Source: Rahnella rivi (GTDB taxonomy: Bacteria; Pseudomonadota; Gammaproteobacteria; Enterobacterales; Enterobacteriaceae). Taken from it: a stretch of 64,000 nt of DNA. Shown one piece after another: positions 36,237 through 45,199 of this stretch. Under the pieces are notes generated by a model. It ran no database searches. It saw only the letters and a list, made by a program, of their open reading frames with translations, and was not told the origin of the DNA. How positions within the stretch are numbered: the first letter of the stretch is position 1; every line of letters begins with the position of its first letter. The stretch is from assembly GCF_019049655.1 (NCBI RefSeq), contig NZ_JAFMOX010000064.1, positions 124,001 through 188,000 of the forward strand, read 5' to 3'. Made by a program: the position numbers and the translations under genes.

Positions 36237-37304
36237 ATGTTTGTTAAGCTATTGAGATCCGCCATTATCGGACTGATTGTTGCCGGCCTTTTGCTGGCGG
36301 CGGTCCCTATGCTGCGTAAAAAGATCACAGAACCGCTTTTTGAGCGTAACTTCAATCAAACCAGCGAAGAACCGGTCAGCTATAACGCCGGTGTACGCCA
36401 CGCTGCGCCCGCGGTAGTCAATGTGTACAACCGCAACATGGGCAACAGCTCGCAAAACGAATTACAGATCCGCACGCTGGGCTCCGGCGTGATCATGAAT
36501 GACAGCGGTTATATCCTCACCAACAAACATGTGATCAACAATGCCGATCAGATCATCGTCGCATTGCAGGATGGCCGGGTTTTCGAAGCATTGCTGGTCG
36601 GTTCCGATAGCCTGACTGACCTCGCGGTGCTGAAAATCAACGCCGGTAACCTGCCGGTAATCCCGATCAACCCGAACCGTAATCCGCACGTCGGCGATAT
36701 TGTTATGGCGATCGGTAACCCGTACAACCTCGGCCAGACAGTGACGCAGGGCATCATCAGCGCCACGGGCCGTATCGGCCTCAGCCCATCTGGCCGCCAG
36801 AACTTCCTGCAAACCGATGCATCAATCAACCAGGGTAACTCCGGCGGGGCGCTGGTGAACTCACTGGGTGAACTGGTGGGCATCAATACATTATCCTTTG
36901 ACCAGAGCAATGACGGCGCGACGCCGGAAGGCATTGGCTTTGCAATCCCGACGGCTCTTGCAACCAAAGTGATGGGCAAATTGATCCGCGACGGGCGTGT
37001 GATCCGCGGTTATATCGGCATCAGCGGACGCGAAGTTTCTCCTCTGCACGGGCCGAACAGCGGGCTGGATCGTATTCAGGGCATCGTCGTGAACGAAGTG
37101 ACGGCAAACGGTCCGGCGGCGAATGCCGGTATGAAGGTCAGTGACGTGATTGTAAACGTCAATAATAAGCCTGCCGTCTCCGCCATTGAAACGATGGACC
37201 AGGTGGCAGAAATACGCCCTGGCACGGTGATCCCGGTAGAAATTATGCGAAACGGCGACAAGCTGACGCTGCACGTCACGGTGCAGGAATATCCCGACCA
37301 CTGA
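36237..37304 (+). CDS. degS: Site-1 protease DegS of the sigma-E pathway
   Basis: Membrane-anchored periplasmic protease that senses outer-membrane-protein C-termini and cuts RseA to free sigma-E. The start at 36237 gives M-F-V-K-L-L-R-S and 355 residues, the E. coli length. There is one N-terminal membrane anchor (about 8-25). The triad is His98 (N-K-H-V-I), Asp128 (T-D-L-A-V) and Ser202 (G-N-S-G-G). A single PDZ domain lies at about 255-345. Confidence 0.96.
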   Translation: MFVKLLRSAIIGLIVAGLLLAAVPMLRKKITEPLFERNFNQTSEEPVSYNAGVRHAAPAVVNVYNRNMGNSSQNELQIRTLGSGVIMNDSGYILTNKHVINNADQIIVALQDGRVFEALLVGSDSLTDLAVLKINAGNLPVIPINPNRNPHVGDIVMAIGNPYNLGQTVTQGIISATGRIGLSPSGRQNFLQTDASINQGNSGGALVNSLGELVGINTLSFDQSNDGATPEGIGFAIPTALATKVMGKLIRDGRVIRGYIGISGREVSPLHGPNSGLDRIQGIVVNEVTANGPAANAGMKVSDVIVNVNNKPAVSAIETMDQVAEIRPGTVIPVEIMRNGDKLTLHVTVQEYPDH

Positions 37305-37323
37305 CCGCAGATATTACACAAAC

Positions 37324-37359
37324 AAAAAAGCCGGAAAGGTTTCCCCTTCCGGCTTTTTT
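37324..37359. terminator. Bidirectional terminator between degS and murA
   Basis: A 13-bp stem (AAAAAAGCCGGAA with TTCCGGCTTTTTT) and 10-base loop, with T runs on both strands. It serves the convergent degS and murA. Confidence 0.93.
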
Positions 37360-37379
37360 ATTGCTTCAGGCCTGAGTGA

Positions 37380-38639
37380 TTACTCGCCTTTAAAGCGCTC
37401 GATTTTAGCGCCCAGCTGACGCAATTTATCTTCGATACGCTCGTAACCACGGTCGATGTGATAAATACGGTCAACCACGGTTACGCCTTCAGCGATACAA
37501 CCCGCCAGAACCAGGCTGGCTGATGCACGCAGATCGGTCGCCATCACCTGAGCACCCGACAGTTTCTCAACACCATGACAAATCAGGGTGCTACCTTCAA
37601 TTTCAGCGTGAGCACCCATACGGATAAGCTCAGGCACGTGCATGAAGCGGTTTTCGAAGATAGTCTCAGTGATCACGCCGGTCCCTTCAGCCACCAGATT
37701 CAGCAGGCTGAACTGCGCCTGCATGTCAGTCGGGAAGCCAGGGTGAGGCGCGGTACGGAAAGTGACGGCTTTGGCGCGTTTACCATGCATGTCCAGACTG
37801 ACCCAGTCTTCGCCCACTTCAACATCGCCACCCGCTTCACGCAGTTTTGCCAGAACGGCATCCAGCGTATCAGGGCGGGCTTCGCGGCAGGTGACTTTGC
37901 CACCGGAAATCGCCGCCGCCACCAGGAAAGTCCCGGTTTCGATGCGGTCAGGTACCACGCGATACACACCGCCACCCAGACGTGCAACGCCTTCGATGGT
38001 GATCTTATCGGTGCCTGCGCCAGTGATGTTCGCGCCCAGCGTATTGAGGAAGTTGGCAGTATCGACAATTTCCGGCTCACGCGCGGCGTTTTCAATAATG
38101 GTGGTGCCTTCGGCCAGTGTCGCCGCACTCATGATGGTTACCGTCGCGCCCACGCTGACTTTATCCATCACGATGTGCGCGCCTTTCAGGCGGCCATCAA
38201 CAGAAGCTTTCACATAGCCTTCTTCCAGCACGATCGTTGCGCCAAGCTGTTCCAGACCGCTGATGTGCAGGTCAACCGGACGTGCGCCAATCGCACAGCC
38301 ACCCGGCAGGGAAACCTGACCGCGACCAAAACGCGCGACCAGCGGACCCAGCGCCCAGATGGAGGCACGCATGGTTTTCACTAAGTCGTACGGCGCACAA
38401 AACTCATTCACACCGCTGGCATCAACGAACACAGAACCGTTGCGTTCAATTTTGGTACCCAACTGACCGAGCAGTTTGATCGTGGTATCGATGTCTTTCA
38501 GATAAGGAACGTTCTGAAGTTCAACCGGCTCTTCAGCAAGCAGTGCGGCAAACAAAATAGGAAGTGCTGCATTTTTTGCACCAGAGATGGTGACTTCGCC
38601 ACTTAAGCGAGTCCCACCCTGTACACGGAATTTATCCAT
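37380..38639 (-). CDS. murA: UDP-GlcNAc enolpyruvyl transferase MurA
   Basis: First committed step of peptidoglycan synthesis: transfers enolpyruvate from PEP to UDP-N-acetylglucosamine. It is 419 residues. The catalytic, fosfomycin-alkylated Cys115 sits in L-P-G-G-C-A-I-G-A-R. The K-N-A-A-L-P motif lies at 22-27, and R-T-A-P-H-P-G-F-P-T-D near 297-307. Having Cys rather than Asp predicts fosfomycin sensitivity. It lies 70 bases after ibaG in the same direction. Confidence 0.98.
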   Translation of the reverse strand: MDKFRVQGGTRLSGEVTISGAKNAALPILFAALLAEEPVELQNVPYLKDIDTTIKLLGQLGTKIERNGSVFVDASGVNEFCAPYDLVKTMRASIWALGPLVARFGRGQVSLPGGCAIGARPVDLHISGLEQLGATIVLEEGYVKASVDGRLKGAHIVMDKVSVGATVTIMSAATLAEGTTIIENAAREPEIVDTANFLNTLGANITGAGTDKITIEGVARLGGGVYRVVPDRIETGTFLVAAAISGGKVTCREARPDTLDAVLAKLREAGGDVEVGEDWVSLDMHGKRAKAVTFRTAPHPGFPTDMQAQFSLLNLVAEGTGVITETIFENRFMHVPELIRMGAHAEIEGSTLICHGVEKLSGAQVMATDLRASASLVLAGCIAEGVTVVDRIYHIDRGYERIEDKLRQLGAKIERFKGE

Positions 38640-38709
38640 TGTGACTGCTCTCTTTTATGAGGTTCAAATACAAGTCAAAGACGAGGAAGCTGCCGGCTGC
38701 CCGACAGTC

Positions 38710-38964
38710 TTATAACCCACTCAGTTTACGGTCACGCGCCCATTCTTCAGGGGTATACGCCTTGATAGACAGTGCATGAATTCGATTGTCGGCGATGTAT
38801 TCCATCAGCGGGGCGTAAACGGTCTGCTGTTTTTTCACGCGGCTCATGCCATCAAACATCGCACCAACGACAATGGCCTGAAAATGACTGCCATCGCCAG
38901 TAATGTGTGCTTCTTCCAGTGCCAATGCGTTCATCAGCACGTCTTTAATTTCATTCGTTTCCAT
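38710..38964 (-). CDS. ibaG: BolA-family Fe-S trafficking protein IbaG
   Basis: BolA-like protein (84 residues) that partners with monothiol glutaredoxin in Fe-S handling and acid tolerance. The start at 38964 gives M-E-T-N-E-I. The BolA-type core is G-D-G-S-H-F (about 24-29), F-D-G-M-S-R-V-K-K-Q-Q near 38-48 and I-H-A-L-S-I-K-A near 61-68; the histidine near 62 and Ser-His region are candidate cluster ligands. It is upstream of murA and separated from mlaB by a terminator. Confidence 0.95.
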   Translation of the reverse strand: METNEIKDVLMNALALEEAHITGDGSHFQAIVVGAMFDGMSRVKKQQTVYAPLMEYIADNRIHALSIKAYTPEEWARDRKLSGL

Positions 38965-39035
38965 AGGGATCAATTCTTCTGAAGGATCATAACAGCCCGG
39001 TATCTTATAGGGATCGGGGCAAATCTTAAACCACG

Positions 39036-39072
39036 AAAAAGCCCCTGAGGAAGAGTTTCGCACAGGGGCTTT
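39036..39072 (-). terminator. Terminator between mlaB and ibaG
   Basis: A 10-bp stem (AAAGCCCCTG with CAGGGGCTTT) and 15-base loop, followed on the minus strand by TTC after the run of T from the stem. It splits the mla operon from ibaG-murA, which in E. coli are often drawn as continuous. Confidence 0.82.
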
Positions 39073-39130
39073 GAGGTCATGACGTCAGGGGTTCACGGCA
39101 GCGTCGCTAACTTGCCGTAACCATTCACTA

Positions 39131-39448
39131 TTATTGACTCACCGACACTGCGTCGGTGTTGGCCGGAATAATGTCCTGAAGGTTGTATAGCGCGATAAGC
39201 GTACTCAGCCGATCGGTGATGCCTTCCACGGTCAGGGACGCACCTTGCTGGCTGGCCTCCTGACGCAGATGTACCAGCAACGCCAGGCCGGAAGAATCCA
39301 CACGCGCCAGACCGGAAACGTCCAGACGTGTCACGCCAGCGAGCAGCGTTTTCCGCGCATCCCAGACCGGTAACAGCGTTTCGCGATCCAGGTCGCCATG
39401 CAATGTCAGCAAAGGCGGCTGGCATTCCCAGCGCAGTGCGTCACTCAT
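39131..39448 (-). CDS. mlaB: STAS-domain protein MlaB
   Basis: Cytosolic STAS-domain subunit of the MlaFEDB complex that drives phospholipid traffic keeping the outer leaflet lipid-free. It is 105 residues. A STAS fold is seen with L-D-V-S-G-L-A-R-V-D-S-S-G-L-A-L-L (about 41-57), the conserved strand-turn-helix. Its C-terminal tail is slightly longer than in E. coli. The start overlaps the mlaC stop by four bases. Confidence 0.93.
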   Translation of the reverse strand: MSDALRWECQPPLLTLHGDLDRETLLPVWDARKTLLAGVTRLDVSGLARVDSSGLALLVHLRQEASQQGASLTVEGITDRLSTLIALYNLQDIIPANTDAVSVSQ

Positions 39449-40077
39449 TTTTGGTCCAGCGTAATCGGTTGTGCTGCAGCCTGTTTCAGACGCGCAGTCA
39501 GACCATCAATCCCTTTCTGACGCAGGATATCCGCCCATTCGTTTTGCTTGGTGGAAATCATGCTGACGCCTTCGGCGATCATGTCATAAGCCTGCCACTC
39601 ACCGGTACGGCTGTTTTTACGCCACTGAAAGTCCAGGCGAATCGGAGGACGACCGTTTGGATCGGTAATGGTCACGCGGATAGCGATAATGTCTTTGTCG
39701 GCGTAAGACTGTTCAGGCTGAACCTGATAGCTCTGGCCGTTGTACAGCGCCAGCGCCTGGCCGTAAGCCTGTTGCAGGTAGTCGCTGAACGCAGCGAAGT
39801 AAGCATCACGCTGTGCAGGCGTCGCCTGCTGATAATAACGGCCTAACACCAGTGCTCCGGCATATTTGATTTGCACGTAAGGCAGCAGCTCGTCACGCAC
39901 GACCTGACGCAGGTAGTTAGGATCCTGCTTGATTTTTGGCTGTTCATTTTTGAGGCGGGTGAAAGTCTTGCTCGCCGCTTCATTCATCACGCTGTACGGA
40001 TTGGTTTTATCCACAGCAGCATTGGCCATCGGGGCCATAACCACCAGCAGCGCAGCGATAACTAAACGTTTAAACAT
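39445..40077 (-). CDS. mlaC: Periplasmic phospholipid-binding protein MlaC
   Basis: Soluble periplasmic shuttle between outer-membrane MlaA-porin and inner-membrane MlaFEDB. The start at 40077 gives a signal peptide (M-F-K-R-L-V-I-A-A-L-L) cleaved after A-N-A near residue 20 and 210 residues in all. Toluene-tolerance-protein (Ttg2) family features include V-R-D-E-L-L-P-Y near 60-67 and D-F-Q-W-R-K-N near 152-158. It is operonic with mlaD (39-base gap) and mlaB. Confidence 0.95.
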   Translation of the reverse strand: MFKRLVIAALLVVMAPMANAAVDKTNPYSVMNEAASKTFTRLKNEQPKIKQDPNYLRQVVRDELLPYVQIKYAGALVLGRYYQQATPAQRDAYFAAFSDYLQQAYGQALALYNGQSYQVQPEQSYADKDIIAIRVTITDPNGRPPIRLDFQWRKNSRTGEWQAYDMIAEGVSMISTKQNEWADILRQKGIDGLTARLKQAAAQPITLDQK

Positions 40078-40116
40078 ACTTATTTCCTCTTTTGTGGAGA
40101 ATCCGTGAGCCAATTC

Positions 40117-40689
40117 TTAATGGGCAGCCGGTTGCGGAGCCGTGTTCGCGTCAGGTGCTGGCGCGGTCTTCTCTTCTGACGCTGGCGCAGCGGTGGTATC
40201 ACCCGCATCAGGATCCGCCTTGCCATCACCGCTCTTGTACAGGAACTGTCCAATCAAATCTTCGAGAACCAGCGCCGATTTGGTGTCCTGAATAACGCCA
40301 CCATTTTTAAGGATAGTCGTTCCCATTTCCGGGTCTTCAAAACCAATGTTCAGCGCCAGGAATTGTTCGCCTAATAAACCGGAGGTACGGATAGCCAGCG
40401 TACTGGTGCTCGGGATCTGGTTGTATTTCTGGTCGATGTCCATTTCGACACGCGGAGAGTAGTTTTTATCCAGCGTAATGCTGCTAACGCGGCCGATAAC
40501 GACGCCACCCACTTTCACCGGCGAGCCGCTTTTCAGGCCACCGATGTTGTCGAAGTCCGCAGAGATTCGGTAGGTCGGATCCGAACCGATAGAGCGGATA
40601 TCCGCCACTTTAAGGCACAGGAAAACCACCGCAATCAATGCGATAATCAAAAATGCGCCTACCCAGATTTCACTCTTTTTCGTTTGCAT
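40117..40689 (-). CDS. mlaD: MCE-domain protein MlaD
   Basis: Inner-membrane-anchored MCE protein forming the hexameric periplasmic ring of the Mla transporter. The start at 40689 (M-Q-T-K-K-S-E-I-W-V-G) gives 190 residues. There is one transmembrane helix (about 8-28), then a single MCE domain (about 38-120, G-L-K-S-G-S-P-V-K-V-G-G-V-V-I-G-R-V). The A/P/D-rich tail beyond residue 155 is low complexity. It lies four bases after mlaE. Confidence 0.95.
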   Translation of the reverse strand: MQTKKSEIWVGAFLIIALIAVVFLCLKVADIRSIGSDPTYRISADFDNIGGLKSGSPVKVGGVVIGRVSSITLDKNYSPRVEMDIDQKYNQIPSTSTLAIRTSGLLGEQFLALNIGFEDPEMGTTILKNGGVIQDTKSALVLEDLIGQFLYKSGDGKADPDAGDTTAAPASEEKTAPAPDANTAPQPAAH

Positions 40690-40693
40690 GATT

Positions 40694-41476
40694 TTAATTT
40701 CCAAACATCAGTGCTGTCAGCACAAAATCTAATCCCAGCACCGCCAGTGACGAATGCACTACAGTACGTGTCGTTGCCCGGCTGATCCCTTCGGATGTCG
40801 GTATCGCATCATAGCCGTTGAACAGCGCAATCCAGGTCACGGTGATAGCGAAAACAAGGCTTTTAATCAGACAGTTAAGCAAGTCAGTCCGCCAGTCTAC
40901 AGCGGTTTGCATCGCTGACCAGAAGAAACCGCTGTCGATCCCTTTCCAGTCAACACCGACCAGCGATCCTCCCCAAATCCCCACCGCGACAAAAATCGCT
41001 GTCAGCAGAGGCATGGAAATCAGACCGGCCCAGAAACGCGGTGCCACAACGCGGCGCAGCGGATCGATCGCCATCATTTCGAGACTGGAGATTTGTTCTG
41101 TCGCTTTCATCAGACCCAGCTCTGCGGTTAATGCAGACCCGGCGCGCCCGGCAAACAGTAACGCGGTGACCACCGGGCCCAGTTCGCGCAGCAAAGAGAG
41201 CGCGACCATCATGCCCAGGCTGGCTTCAGCGCTGTAGGTGGTTAAAATCAGATAGCCCTGTAATCCCAGCACCATGCCGATAAACAGACCGGACACCAGG
41301 ATAATCAACAGGGAAAGCACGCCCACGCTGTAGAGTTGCTTAATCAGCAAAGGCCACTGCTTGGCGAATTGTGGCTTACCGACCAATGCCCGAAAGAGCA
41401 TCAGGCCCGCACGGCCAAAAGACACGCAGGTTTGTATCCCGCGACGTCCGACTGAGGCGAGCGCCTTAGTTAACAT
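40694..41476 (-). CDS. mlaE: Mla permease MlaE
   Basis: Integral membrane permease of the phospholipid ABC transporter, 260 residues with about five to six hydrophobic segments. MlaE-family motifs: G-L-Q-G-Y near 70-74, E-L-G-P-V-V-T-A-L-L-F-A-G-R-A-G-S-A near 96-113 (coupling helix), and E-I-S/Q-S-L-E-M-M-A-I-D-P-L-R near 126-138. It is between mlaF and mlaD. Confidence 0.96.
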   Translation of the reverse strand: MLTKALASVGRRGIQTCVSFGRAGLMLFRALVGKPQFAKQWPLLIKQLYSVGVLSLLIILVSGLFIGMVLGLQGYLILTTYSAEASLGMMVALSLLRELGPVVTALLFAGRAGSALTAELGLMKATEQISSLEMMAIDPLRRVVAPRFWAGLISMPLLTAIFVAVGIWGGSLVGVDWKGIDSGFFWSAMQTAVDWRTDLLNCLIKSLVFAITVTWIALFNGYDAIPTSEGISRATTRTVVHSSLAVLGLDFVLTALMFGN

Positions 41477-41491
41477 AAATAGGAAACTCCA

Positions 41492-42295
41492 TTATCCGAG
41501 CAACTCTGCTTTGTAATCACCGGCCGGGAAACGGAAAGGCACCGGTCCATCGGCGATACCGTCAAGGAACTGGCGAACGCGCGGATCAGGATTGTTTTGC
41601 AGCTCCTCAGGCGTTCCTTCAGCAATGACATGTTGCGCAGCCACGATATACGCATAATCCGCAATGCTCAGAACTTCAGGCACATCATGGGAAACCACGA
41701 TACAGGTGACACCCAGCGCATGGTTCAGCTCGTCAATCAGCTTGACCAGGACGCCCATAGTGATCGGATCCTGTCCCACAAAGGGTTCATCAAACATGAT
41801 CAGTTCCGGGTCGAGTGCTATCGCACGCGCCAGGGCAACACGCCTCGCCATCCCACCGGAAAGTTCAGCAGGCATCAGTTCGCCGGCACCGCGCAAACCC
41901 ACCGCTTCCAGTTTCATGGTCACGGTGCTGCGCAATAACGCTTCGGGCAATTTACTGTGTTCGCGCAGCGGAAACGCCACATTCTCGAACACATTGAGGT
42001 CAGTAAACAATGCACCGGACTGAAACAACATGCTCATTTTCTTGCGGGATTCATAAAGCTTACGGCGCGAAAGAGTGGGAATATTGTCTCCGTCGAACCA
42101 GATTTCACCGCTGTCAGGCGTCAGCTGACCGCCGATAAGGCGCAGCAACGTCGTTTTACCGATCCCTGAAGGCCCCATAATGGCGGTAATTTTACCCCGT
42201 GGGACCGTCATGTTTATCTCTTCGAAAATGGGACGATCGCCGCGCACAAAACTCATGCCTTTGATCTCAACCAGATTCGACTCGCTTTGACTCAT
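41492..42295 (-). CDS. mlaF: Mla ABC ATPase MlaF
   Basis: Cytosolic ATPase of the Mla lipid transporter (267 residues). Walker A is G-P-S-G-I-G-K-T (about 41-48), the ABC signature L-S-G-G-M-A-R-R near 144-151, and Walker B L-I-M-F-D-E-P-F near 164-171, with switch His near 202 (S-H-D-V-P-E). It is the first gene of mlaFEDCB and is transcribed divergently from yrbG across a 337-bp gap. Confidence 0.96.
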   Translation of the reverse strand: MSQSESNLVEIKGMSFVRGDRPIFEEINMTVPRGKITAIMGPSGIGKTTLLRLIGGQLTPDSGEIWFDGDNIPTLSRRKLYESRKKMSMLFQSGALFTDLNVFENVAFPLREHSKLPEALLRSTVTMKLEAVGLRGAGELMPAELSGGMARRVALARAIALDPELIMFDEPFVGQDPITMGVLVKLIDELNHALGVTCIVVSHDVPEVLSIADYAYIVAAQHVIAEGTPEELQNNPDPRVRQFLDGIADGPVPFRFPAGDYKAELLG

Positions 42296-42632
42296 TCGTT
42301 TATCCCTTCGGAATGCCTTCGCTAAAGACGACTTCCGCTTAAATTACTTTCGCTAAGAATACGTCTGGCCCGCAAGCCGTGTTGTATAACTTTGGTATTT
42401 TTACAAAAACTTACCCCAGTTTCGTTACCAAAGTTGCCATCGATTTACTTTTCCGCCACAGACGGTCAAAATCAACGAATTACCATTTTATGATAAAAGC
42501 CTTCATCGTCTAACATACAGGAACCTGCTGGCGCCGTTTTCGTACAAAATATTGCCTTAACTTATGTTGACGAAGGAATCGCCTGCCTGAACGGGCAACG
42601 AACCTCGCATTATACCCAATAAAGGATGTTGC
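42296..42632. other. Divergent promoter region mlaF-yrbG
   Basis: A 337-bp AT-leaning gap that must carry the mla promoter (minus) and the yrbG promoter (plus; TATACCC shortly before the start). A partly repeated TTCGCTAA-A-GA motif occurs near 42,322 and 42,349. No gene or RNA was recognised. Confidence 0.5.
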
Positions 42633-43610
42633 ATGCTTCTCGCTATCGTACTGATGATTGTCGGCCTCTTACTTCTTGTTTATGCCGCCGATCGTCTGGT
42701 GTACGGAGCCGCAGTATTAGCACGCTCGATGGGCATGCCGCCGCTTATCATCGGCATTACCGTAGTCGGTGTCGGCATATCCCTTCCGGAGCTGGTCGTT
42801 TCCACCACCGCCGCCATCAATGATCAAATGGATTTGGCGGTTGGAAACGCAATTGGTTCAAATATCATTAATATTCTTCTGATTTTGGGCGGTGCAGCCC
42901 TGATTCATCCACTTTCCGTTCGTTCTGATATATTACGCCGCGAACTCCCTCTATTGTTACTGGTCACAGGGCTGTGTGGTTTTCTGTTAAGTGACGGAGA
43001 GCTTAGTCGCTTTGACGGTGTTTTGCTGCTGGCCAGTGCCGCCGCGTTTATGATGCTGGCGATAAAAATCGCCCGCGCGGCCGAAAAAGAAGGGCTGGAT
43101 ACGCTGACTTACGAGCAGATGTCCGAGCTTCCTTCCGACAGCAGTAATACCGTGGCGTTTTTATGGCTGGCATTGGGCTTTATCATCATGCCGCTGGCGT
43201 CCGGGATGATTGTCGACAACAGTACGGTTATTGCACGTTATTTTGGTGTCAGCGAGCTGGTGATTGGCCTGACGGTCATCGCCATCGGGACCAGCCTGCC
43301 GGAACTGGCGACGTTTATTGCCGGTGCCATCAAAGGTGAAGATGACATCGCGCTGGGTAATATCATCGGCGCGAATATCTTTAATACCTGTCTGGTGCTG
43401 GGATTACCCGCGCTGGTGGCGCCAGGCTCGTTCAACCCGGATGCGTTTCATCGCGATTACTGGGTGATGCTGGCGGTCAGTATCGTGCTCTCCGGGCTGT
43501 GCCTGATGCGCAAACATCGTATCGGTCACGTTGCGGGCGCACTATTACTCTGTGGATTTATCGCCTATATGGCAGTGCTGTTCCTTCAACCGGACAGCAT
43601 CGGCCTTTGA
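42633..43610 (+). CDS. yrbG: Calcium/sodium antiporter YrbG
   Basis: CaCA-superfamily inner-membrane exchanger (325 residues, about ten transmembrane segments). It shows the two alpha-repeats in each half: G-N-A-I-G-S-N-I-I-N-I-L-L near residues 71-83 and G-N-I-I-G-A-N-I-F-N-T-C near 244-255, plus I-T-V-V-G-V-G-I-S-L-P-E-L and its second copy L-T-V-I-A-I-G-T-S-L-P-E-L. It is the first gene of a long operon towards LPS and nitrogen-PTS genes. Confidence 0.95.
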   Translation: MLLAIVLMIVGLLLLVYAADRLVYGAAVLARSMGMPPLIIGITVVGVGISLPELVVSTTAAINDQMDLAVGNAIGSNIINILLILGGAALIHPLSVRSDILRRELPLLLLVTGLCGFLLSDGELSRFDGVLLLASAAAFMMLAIKIARAAEKEGLDTLTYEQMSELPSDSSNTVAFLWLALGFIIMPLASGMIVDNSTVIARYFGVSELVIGLTVIAIGTSLPELATFIAGAIKGEDDIALGNIIGANIFNTCLVLGLPALVAPGSFNPDAFHRDYWVMLAVSIVLSGLCLMRKHRIGHVAGALLLCGFIAYMAVLFLQPDSIGL

Positions 43611-43629
43611 ACTCTGTCAGGAATTGACT

Positions 43630-44616
43630 ATGGCTAACGATACCCTCGCCTCCGACTTTGATTTCCAGGCTGTCGGACGTGAAGTGCTGAAAACAGAACG
43701 TGAAGGACTTGAGCAGTTAGATCAATACATTAATGGCGATTTCACTCGCGCCTGTAAAATGATTTTCGCCTGTACCGGCAAAGTCGTGGTGATGGGGATG
43801 GGCAAATCAGGTCACATCGGCCGCAAGATGGCCGCGACCTTCGCCAGCACCGGCACACCGGCGTTCTTTGTACATCCGGGCGAAGCCAGCCACGGCGATT
43901 TGGGCATGGTGTCCAAACAAGACGTCGTGATCCTGATCTCAAACTCCGGCGAAGCGCACGAGATTCTGTCGCTGATCCCGGTATTAAAACGCCTGGATAT
44001 CACGCTTATCTGCATGACCGCCAATCCCGAAAGTACCATGGGAAAAGCCGCCGATGTACACCTTTGCGTGCGTGTTCCGAAAGAAGCCTGCCCGCTCGGG
44101 CTGGCCCCGACCAGCAGCACGACCGCCGTGCTGGTGATGGGCGATGCGCTGGCCGTCGCGTTGCTGGAAGCGCGCGGCTTCACACCGGAAGATTTCGCAC
44201 TGTCGCACCCGGGCGGAGCACTCGGTCGCAAGCTCTTGCTGCGCGTGAGCGATATCATGCACTCCGGTGACGAAATCCCGCATGTCAGCCGCGATGCGTC
44301 TCTGCGTGATGCCCTGCTGGAAATTACCCGCAAGAATTTGGGGATGACCGTCATCTGCGACGATTTAATGAAAATCGAAGGCATCTTTACCGACGGTGAC
44401 TTACGCCGCATTTTCGACATGGGCGTCAATATCAATAACGCGTCCATTGCCGAAGTCATGACTACCGGCGGCGTGCGCGTGCGCCCTTCCCTGCTGGCGG
44501 TCGACGCACTGAATTTAATGCAGGAAAAACACATTACCTGTGTGATGGTTGCCGATGGTGACCAATTGTTAGGTGTGTTACATATGCACGACATGCTGCG
44601 CGCTGGCGTAGTTTAA
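43630..44616 (+). CDS. kdsD: D-arabinose-5-phosphate isomerase KdsD
   Basis: Converts ribulose-5-P to arabinose-5-P, the first step of Kdo synthesis. The start at 43630 gives 328 residues, as in E. coli. There is an N-terminal SIS domain (about 40-185, with G-M-G-K-S-G-H-I-G-R-K near 57-67 and S-N-S-G-E near 106-110) and two CBS domains (about 210-265 and 275-328). An in-frame start inside yrbG at 43531 is not credible. kdsC follows in 16 bases, so the Kdo steps are together. Confidence 0.97.
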   Translation: MANDTLASDFDFQAVGREVLKTEREGLEQLDQYINGDFTRACKMIFACTGKVVVMGMGKSGHIGRKMAATFASTGTPAFFVHPGEASHGDLGMVSKQDVVILISNSGEAHEILSLIPVLKRLDITLICMTANPESTMGKAADVHLCVRVPKEACPLGLAPTSSTTAVLVMGDALAVALLEARGFTPEDFALSHPGGALGRKLLLRVSDIMHSGDEIPHVSRDASLRDALLEITRKNLGMTVICDDLMKIEGIFTDGDLRRIFDMGVNINNASIAEVMTTGGVRVRPSLLAVDALNLMQEKHITCVMVADGDQLLGVLHMHDMLRAGVV

Positions 44617-44632
44617 TTGAGGAATGCCCTGA

Positions 44633-45199
44633 ATGAGTAATAGCGCAGCCCTGGTGGATACCTGCTACGGTCCGGTCAGCACCGATGTGCTTGAACGTGC
44701 GAAAGCGGTTCGCCTGCTGATTTGCGATGTGGACGGCGTCATGTCTGATGGCCTGATCTACATGGGAAATCAGGGAGAAGAGCTGAAAAGTTTCAACGTT
44801 CGCGACGGTTATGGAATTCGTTGCCTGCTGACGTCCGACATTGAGGTCGCGATTATTACAGGCCGTAATGCGAAATTACTGGAAGATCGCGCCAAAACCC
44901 TTGGAATTCGCCACTTGTATCAGGGGCAATCAGATAAGCTTTTGGCCTTCCGCGAACTGTTAGATACACTGTCGCTTCGGGCAGAGGAAGTCGCTTACAT
45001 CGGTGACGACCTGATTGACTGGCCGGTGATGGCTGAAGTGGGTCTTTCCGTTGCGGTTCAGGATGCACACCCTATCCTGCTGCCAAAGGCGCATTACGTG
45101 ACCCGCATTGCCGGTGGCCGTGGCGCAGTACGCGAATTATGTGACTTGATTCTGCTGGCGCAGGGCAAGCTGGAGGACGCCAAAGGGCTGTCGATATGA
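44633..45199 (+). CDS. kdsC: Kdo-8-phosphate phosphatase KdsC
   Basis: HAD-superfamily tetrameric phosphatase releasing Kdo from Kdo-8-P. It is 188 residues. HAD motif I is C-D-V-D-G-V-M-S-D (Asp32 nucleophile, Asp34), motif II I-I-T-G-R near 77-81, and motif III/IV G-D-D-L-I-D near 125-130. The stop overlaps lptC by four bases. Confidence 0.97.
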   Translation: MSNSAALVDTCYGPVSTDVLERAKAVRLLICDVDGVMSDGLIYMGNQGEELKSFNVRDGYGIRCLLTSDIEVAIITGRNAKLLEDRAKTLGIRHLYQGQSDKLLAFRELLDTLSLRAEEVAYIGDDLIDWPVMAEVGLSVAVQDAHPILLPKAHYVTRIAGGRGAVRELCDLILLAQGKLEDAKGLSI

